From assembly GCF_006363915.1 (NCBI RefSeq), contig NZ_CP040946.1: a DNA stretch of 64,000 bases, one strand, 5' to 3'. Below are positions 60,247 to 64,000 of this stretch, one piece after another. The notes beneath the pieces are model-generated. The model saw only the letters and a list, made by a program, of their open reading frames with translations. It did not search any database and was not told the DNA's origin. The DNA is from Methylophilus medardensis. GTDB lineage: Bacteria > Pseudomonadota > Gammaproteobacteria > Burkholderiales > Methylophilaceae. The position numbers and the translations under genes were made by a program. Each line of letters opens with the position of its first letter. Within the stretch, counting starts at the first letter, position 1.

Positions 60247-61551
60247 ATGCCGTCTCGTATGTGGGTAACGGGGAAACAATGCTGGCAAGCGCTGCAGCGG
60301 CAATTTTCTGCGCTTAGTTATTGCACGCCGTTGTTCGTATTAAAAACGACCTGGCAAGGAGTGAGCCGTCACCGGCTGATGAGCTTATCTGCCGCTTTAT
60401 CGTTTTATGCCTTGTTTGCATTGATTCCGCTGATTGTGCTGATCTTTTTTTTGATCAGCCATTTGGTGTATTCGTCAGATTACGCCATTGTTAAGCTGGC
60501 GATTCTCACCAGCAATTTATTGCCCGAGTTCAGCCAGCGCATCATGATAGAAGTCTATGACAATACCCGCACCCAGGCGGCCTGGGGCGCAGTGGGGTTT
60601 TTTGTACTTTTATGGACGATCATGCCACTGGCTGCACACATGCGCGCCAGTTTTTATCAAATTGCCAGTCGTCGAGATGTGCCGTCTTTCTGGCATAAAA
60701 AATTACACGATATAGTGGCTGTGCTTGGTGTGTTACTGGTTTTCTTCCTGTTTACCGCTGCAGGCTTTGTGCTGGAATCGATCATTCTGTTTCTAGCGAA
60801 TCACTTGCCCTCGGCATTGATCAACCAGGTTGGCACGCTACTGTCATTAAGCTTGACCACGCTATTGATTGCTGGCTTCTATCATACGTTTTGCCCCCTC
60901 AAGGTGGATTGGCGACATTTGCTACTCTCTGCATTACTCACCGCCACGCTTTGGATGCTCATGCGACCCGCGTTTGGCTTGTTCTTAAGTGTGAACAAAA
61001 GTTTTGGTGCCGTGTTTGGCAGCATGAAAGCGATGTTTGTGTCGATCAGCTGGCTTTACGTTAACTTTGCCGTATTCTTAATAGGCATTGAGCTGTTAGT
61101 GACGCTGAAACAAAAGGATATGTTGCTTTTGAAAGGGCTATTTGAGGATTTACCGAACCAGCAGCATTATTTGCAGGCGCTCATGGGCAAATTTGGCAAA
61201 ACCTATGCGCGCGGCGATTACGTATTTCAACAAGGCAATGCGCAACATCACTCTTATTATAGGGTGGTTGCAGGCACATTACATTTAACGCAACGACAAG
61301 CAGACGGCAGCGAACACGCCATACGCATCCTGCAAACTGGTGATTTTTTTGGCGAGATTGCTATGGTTTCTGCCCAAGCGGTGACCGCTAGCGCCATCGT
61401 GGTTTCAGAACGAGCATCCGTGATTGAGATTGACGCCGCGTGCATGGAAAACTTGTTACAGGATGATCCACAGATTGCGGTTCGATTGCTCAAAAGACGC
61501 ACCCAGCATGCAGCGCTTATCAATACGCACGCGCCCATCACAGACTCTTAA
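60247..61551 (+). CDS. YihY-family membrane protein fused to a cyclic-nucleotide-binding domain
   Basis: A 434-residue fusion. Residues about 30-290 form a YihY/BrkB membrane domain with about six helices (for example LSAALSFYALFALIPLIVL and GFFVLLWTIMPL). Residues about 318-425 form a cNMP-binding beta-roll: ARGDYVFQQGN, YYRVVAGTLHL, TGDFFGEIAMVS (368-375). In the phosphate-binding cassette the Glu is present (FGE), but the usual Arg before the Ser/Ala is replaced (QAVTASAIV), so cAMP or cGMP binding is doubtful. There is no helix-turn-helix after it. YihY itself was once mis-called RNase BN; its function is unsettled. It starts 12 bp after pip. Confidence 0.85.
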   Translation: MPSRMWVTGKQCWQALQRQFSALSYCTPLFVLKTTWQGVSRHRLMSLSAALSFYALFALIPLIVLIFFLISHLVYSSDYAIVKLAILTSNLLPEFSQRIMIEVYDNTRTQAAWGAVGFFVLLWTIMPLAAHMRASFYQIASRRDVPSFWHKKLHDIVAVLGVLLVFFLFTAAGFVLESIILFLANHLPSALINQVGTLLSLSLTTLLIAGFYHTFCPLKVDWRHLLLSALLTATLWMLMRPAFGLFLSVNKSFGAVFGSMKAMFVSISWLYVNFAVFLIGIELLVTLKQKDMLLLKGLFEDLPNQQHYLQALMGKFGKTYARGDYVFQQGNAQHHSYYRVVAGTLHLTQRQADGSEHAIRILQTGDFFGEIAMVSAQAVTASAIVVSERASVIEIDAACMENLLQDDPQIAVRLLKRRTQHAALINTHAPITDS

Positions 61552-61605
61552 AACGCCAGTATTGCCGCCGCTTGCGCTAAATCAATGCAAGCAATCATTG
61601 CGGAA

Positions 61606-61634
61606 TTGTAATATATGTTACAAAATTGTAACTA
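61606..61634. promoter_or_regulatory. GTTACAA/TTGTAAC sites upstream of the TPR/2OG gene
   Basis: A near-palindrome TTGTAA (61606-61611), six bases, TTACAA (61618-61623), followed by TTGTAAC at 61626-61632. AAATTGTAACTA here is identical to part of the fdsG upstream repeat read on the other strand. It ends about 20 bp before the TPR/2OG start codon. Confidence 0.4.
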
Positions 61635-61652
61635 TGTTTGGAATTCTGCATC

Positions 61653-63158
61653 ATGGCTATCTCACTTCCACAAACCATTAATTCATTGATACAACAATTG
61701 AATCAAGGCCAATTCGCCGCGGTGATTCAACAAGCGCGACCATTAATTGCGCAATACCCGCGTGAGTTTGTGTTGCATCATTTGTTGGCGCTGGCACTCG
61801 ACCAAAGCCAACAGTATGCGCCCGCCGCCGAGGCCTATCTGGCGGCACTTAAATTGAATCCGAATGCAGCTGAATTATGGTTTAACTATGCCATTGTACA
61901 AACTCAGTGCCAGGCATTTGACGCGGCCGAACAGGCTTATCGCAAAGCCATTGCCTTGAATCCACAGTTTTTTGAGGCGCATGGCAATCTGGGCACGCTG
62001 TTACAAAAGCAAGGCCGCCTTGCCGAAGCGGTCACCAGCTACCAACAAGGATTACGCATCCAGCCACAAGATGCACGCGGTCATTTCAACCTAGGGACGG
62101 TGTTGCGCGATCAAGGACAATTGCAAGCAGCAGTGGCAAGTTATGAACGAGCGATTGCGCTCTTCCCCAACTATACCGATGCTTACAATAACCTAGGCGA
62201 AACTTGGCGCGATCAGGGTGACATGACCAAAGCAGTCGGGTATTACCAAGCGGCCCTGCAACGGAATCCACAACATGCCGGTGCCAATTACAATATGGGC
62301 GAGTTTTTATATTTGGCAAAGCGGTTTGAAGAAGCGATTCCTCACTTTCAGGCTTCGCAACTGGATGACTGGCAATCCAGAGTCTTGTATTGTCTGTATC
62401 GTGGCGAAAAATTCGATGGCTTTAAGCAATTGCGCGACGAGATCATCAAGCAAGGACCTCATACCGCGCCATTTATTGCAACGCTTTCGACACACTACAG
62501 CCTCAACCACGGCGAACCAGACCCTTATCAATTTTGTCCTGACGGCTTATCGTTTGTCTATCATCGCCCACTACCCGAACTCGCGCCAGGGAGCCCATTG
62601 TTAGCTGAGCTGCTTTTGAACATTGCGCAAGCAGATATTGCTGAGCGTAAGCAGGCGCGCCTCACCAATGGTAAGCAATCTGCTGGCAATTTATTTAAAC
62701 GCCCCGAAGCAGCTTTTAGAGCATTGGCCGACATAGTCAAACGCGAATTTCGACTGTATCAATTGCAATTTAAGGACGCTGAATGTGCGCTGATCACGCA
62801 TTTTCCTGACACCCTAGAATTCACCAGCTCTTGGTACGTCAAGATGCAAAAAGGCGGCCATCTAGACGCCCACATTCATGAAATCGGCTGGCTGAGCGGT
62901 GCAGTCTACCTAGCCATGCCAGAAACCGCTGACCCTCAAGAAGGGGCTTTTGAATATGGCACGCATGGCGATCAATACCCGCAATTGCAGCGCGAATTTC
63001 CGACCCGCTTCATTAAACCGGCGGTCGGCGATATTGTCTTGTTTCCTTCTTCACTGTTTCACCGAACCATTCCCTTTCATGCCGAAGCTGAGCGTATTTG
63101 TGTCGCATTTGACTTAAAACCTGCCGCACATCTCACCATGGCAAGAAGCCAATATTAA
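61653..63158 (+). CDS. TPR protein with C-terminal 2OG-Fe(II) oxygenase-like domain
   Basis: A 501-residue protein. Residues about 10-230 contain roughly six tetratricopeptide repeats (for example AAELWFNYAIVQTQCQAFDAAEQAYRKAIALNPQ-type units; core NYAIVQTQCQAFDAAEQAY), a protein-interaction scaffold. The C-terminal part (about 355-500) resembles the putative 2-oxoglutarate/Fe(II) oxygenase family found behind TPRs: DAHIHEIGWLSGAVYLAMP supplies a candidate metal His and LFPSSLFHRTIPF the distal His. The substrate is unknown. The ATG at 61653 is used; the TTG at 61638 is unlikely. Confidence 0.78.
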   Translation: MAISLPQTINSLIQQLNQGQFAAVIQQARPLIAQYPREFVLHHLLALALDQSQQYAPAAEAYLAALKLNPNAAELWFNYAIVQTQCQAFDAAEQAYRKAIALNPQFFEAHGNLGTLLQKQGRLAEAVTSYQQGLRIQPQDARGHFNLGTVLRDQGQLQAAVASYERAIALFPNYTDAYNNLGETWRDQGDMTKAVGYYQAALQRNPQHAGANYNMGEFLYLAKRFEEAIPHFQASQLDDWQSRVLYCLYRGEKFDGFKQLRDEIIKQGPHTAPFIATLSTHYSLNHGEPDPYQFCPDGLSFVYHRPLPELAPGSPLLAELLLNIAQADIAERKQARLTNGKQSAGNLFKRPEAAFRALADIVKREFRLYQLQFKDAECALITHFPDTLEFTSSWYVKMQKGGHLDAHIHEIGWLSGAVYLAMPETADPQEGAFEYGTHGDQYPQLQREFPTRFIKPAVGDIVLFPSSLFHRTIPFHAEAERICVAFDLKPAAHLTMARSQY

Positions 63159-63398
63159 TCTGCGCCGCCACACAACGATGAGCCACTGGCCACGTGAAAC
63201 GGCTGGCTTATCAAACCGAAACAGAATTTATCAAAATGACTCATTTTGCTCGCCAACACGCAAGGTATGATAGATAGTACGCGATGGTTTTTGTGAAGCG
63301 CCTGAGGGCTGGGCACCACCAGTCAGGCCTGCACCCATAGTGCGCGACAGCGCGAGCGCGCCCCTCAGACCAACCCGTTGTGATGGAGTCAACTCATT
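63159..63398. other. Intergenic leader region upstream of the YfiR-family gene
   Basis: 240 bp with no gene. A -10-like TATGAT lies at 63266-63271 with a weak -35 (TTTTGC, 16 bp upstream). The predicted leader of about 120 nt contains CTGAGGG (63302-63308) complementary to CCCTCAG (63362-63368), enclosing GC-rich inverted segments such as GCGCGACAGCGCGAGCGCGC. Confidence 0.5.
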
Positions 63399-63926
63399 AT
63401 GATTGCAGTGCGCCGGACATGTTTAATATTACCCCTGCTCGGCTTAGGCGCGGCCAGCCTCACGCAGGCGGGGACTGAACAAGTGCGCGAAACCAAGAGT
63501 GCGTTGCTGTTTAACCTGGCAACACTCAGCCAGGCGTCTAACCGCACAGCACAAGATACGTACGCCATTTGCGCCTTTGAGGAGGACATTGGCTACTTAA
63601 AAGCCACTACGCTCGAGTCACAAAAACTGCAAAATTTGCAGATTTTTTTGATTACATTGCGGGCACCTGCCGAGGCAAAACGCTGTAACCTATTGTATAT
63701 TCAGGACTACGTTGCACAAAAGCCGCTAGAATTGCAGCAAGCCATTCAGAAAGACGCGGTCCTGACCGTTGTATATGTGGGTAATTCATTTTCGGAATAC
63801 GGGCATGTGGAAATTAACGAGCAGGACAAACATTACCAGTTTGCACTGCACCTCTCATCGGCTAAACAGGCCGGCATTGTATTTGACACGCGTCTGATGT
63901 CACTGGCGACCAATATCATTCACTAA
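63399..63926 (+). CDS. YfiR-family (DUF4154) periplasmic protein
   Basis: A 175-residue exported protein with a signal peptide (LILPLLGLGAASLTQAG). The mature part has the DUF4154 pattern: an early KSALLFNLATLSQ helix, a cysteine in YAICAFEE and another in AKRCNLLYI, and LSSAKQAGIVFDTRLMSLA near the end. In Pseudomonas, YfiR is a periplasmic repressor of the membrane diguanylate cyclase YfiN. A further gene begins 6 bp downstream and is cut off by the window edge, consistent with such a pair. Confidence 0.8.
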   Translation: MIAVRRTCLILPLLGLGAASLTQAGTEQVRETKSALLFNLATLSQASNRTAQDTYAICAFEEDIGYLKATTLESQKLQNLQIFLITLRAPAEAKRCNLLYIQDYVAQKPLELQQAIQKDAVLTVVYVGNSFSEYGHVEINEQDKHYQFALHLSSAKQAGIVFDTRLMSLATNIIH

Positions 63927-63932
63927 GTTTGT

Positions 63933-64000
63933 ATGCTAAGACTGCTCCCTCACCTCAAAATCGCCCATAAATTACTACTCACCGAGCTGGTGATGACTTT
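63933..64000 (+). CDS. Start of a further gene (3' end outside window)
   Basis: An ATG 6 bp after the YfiR-family stop opens a frame that runs to the edge: MLRLLPHLKIAHKLLLTELV. The basic-hydrophobic opening resembles the first segment of a membrane signalling protein with a HAMP domain, and YfiR genes usually precede a YfiN-like diguanylate cyclase or other sensor. Only 22 residues are visible, so the product is a guess from context. Confidence 0.5.
   Translation, partial: MLRLLPHLKIAHKLLLTELVMT

Noticed and set aside
63302..63368. Cyclic di-GMP (GEMM) riboswitch before the YfiR-family gene
   Set aside because: The conserved GEMM-I core and tetraloop receptor were not found; only a GC-rich hairpin is present.
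1..64000. CRISPR arrays, prophage, insertion sequences, defence islands or tRNA genes
   Set aside because: No evenly spaced repeats, transposase or integrase frames, defence-gene signatures or tRNA-like sequence were noticed by eye; a dedicated scan could still find a tRNA I missed.

Overview
The window reads as chromosomal DNA of a betaproteobacterial methylotroph, most likely family Methylophilaceae. The support is a lanthanide-type methanol dehydrogenase (XoxF) with XoxJ and two XoxG-like cytochromes, a soluble NAD-dependent formate dehydrogenase operon, and a betaproteobacterial gene order (argA-argB-nucleotidase-slmA; rsmI/yraN back to back; a full dcw cluster ending in lpxC). No phage, insertion sequence, CRISPR array or tRNA gene was recognised. 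The gene content is mostly core chromosome.

Layout. 1-4.4 kb: plus-strand argA (cut by the window edge), argB, a GST, a HAD nucleotidase, slmA and a DUF2788 protein. 4.7-5.7 kb: a PAS-GGDEF diguanylate cyclase. 5.66-5.81 kb: a possible unannotated small RNA on the minus strand, with its own promoter and terminator. 5.9-10.4 kb: minus-strand cca, an NDUFA9-like protein, slt and a small membrane protein. 10.4-28.9 kb: the complete minus-strand division and cell-wall (dcw) cluster, mraZ-rsmH-ftsL-ftsI-murE-murF-mraY-murD-ftsW-murG-murC-murB-ddl-ftsQ-ftsA-ftsZ-lpxC. It is driven from one promoter with a MraZ-box-like triple repeat. 29.2-36.8 kb: a glutaredoxin, RNase P RNA, ung, pyrC, rsmI, yraN, a BON lipoprotein, DUF3579, a TlpA-like thioredoxin, trxA, rho and rpmE. 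36.9-47.7 kb: a GT-C glycosyltransferase, the fdsGBA-fdhD-fdsD formate dehydrogenase operon, and divergently moaA-mobA-moeA, which make the molybdenum cofactor that the enzyme needs. 47.8-53.2 kb: a TonB-like protein paired with a sensor kinase lacking a regulator, a peroxiredoxin, PIN-PhoH and lplT. 53.2-59.0 kb: ndh, two near-identical xoxG-like cytochromes, xoxJ and xoxF, each apparently with its own terminator. 59.3-64 kb: a proline iminopeptidase, a YihY protein fused to a cyclic-nucleotide-binding domain, a TPR/2OG-oxygenase-like protein, a YfiR-family protein and the first codons of a further gene.

How it fits together. XoxF oxidises methanol in the periplasm and passes electrons to a XoxG-type cytochrome. 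Formate produced further down the pathway is oxidised by Fds to give NADH. The most interesting non-coding signal is an 11-bp-period direct repeat built on T(A/G)GTTACA. It lies immediately upstream of the predicted xoxF -35 box and again in the fdsG/moaA intergenic region, with related half-sites in front of the TPR/2OG gene. This suggests one regulator shared by methanol and formate oxidation. All functional calls come from reading sequence and recalling families; no search was run.
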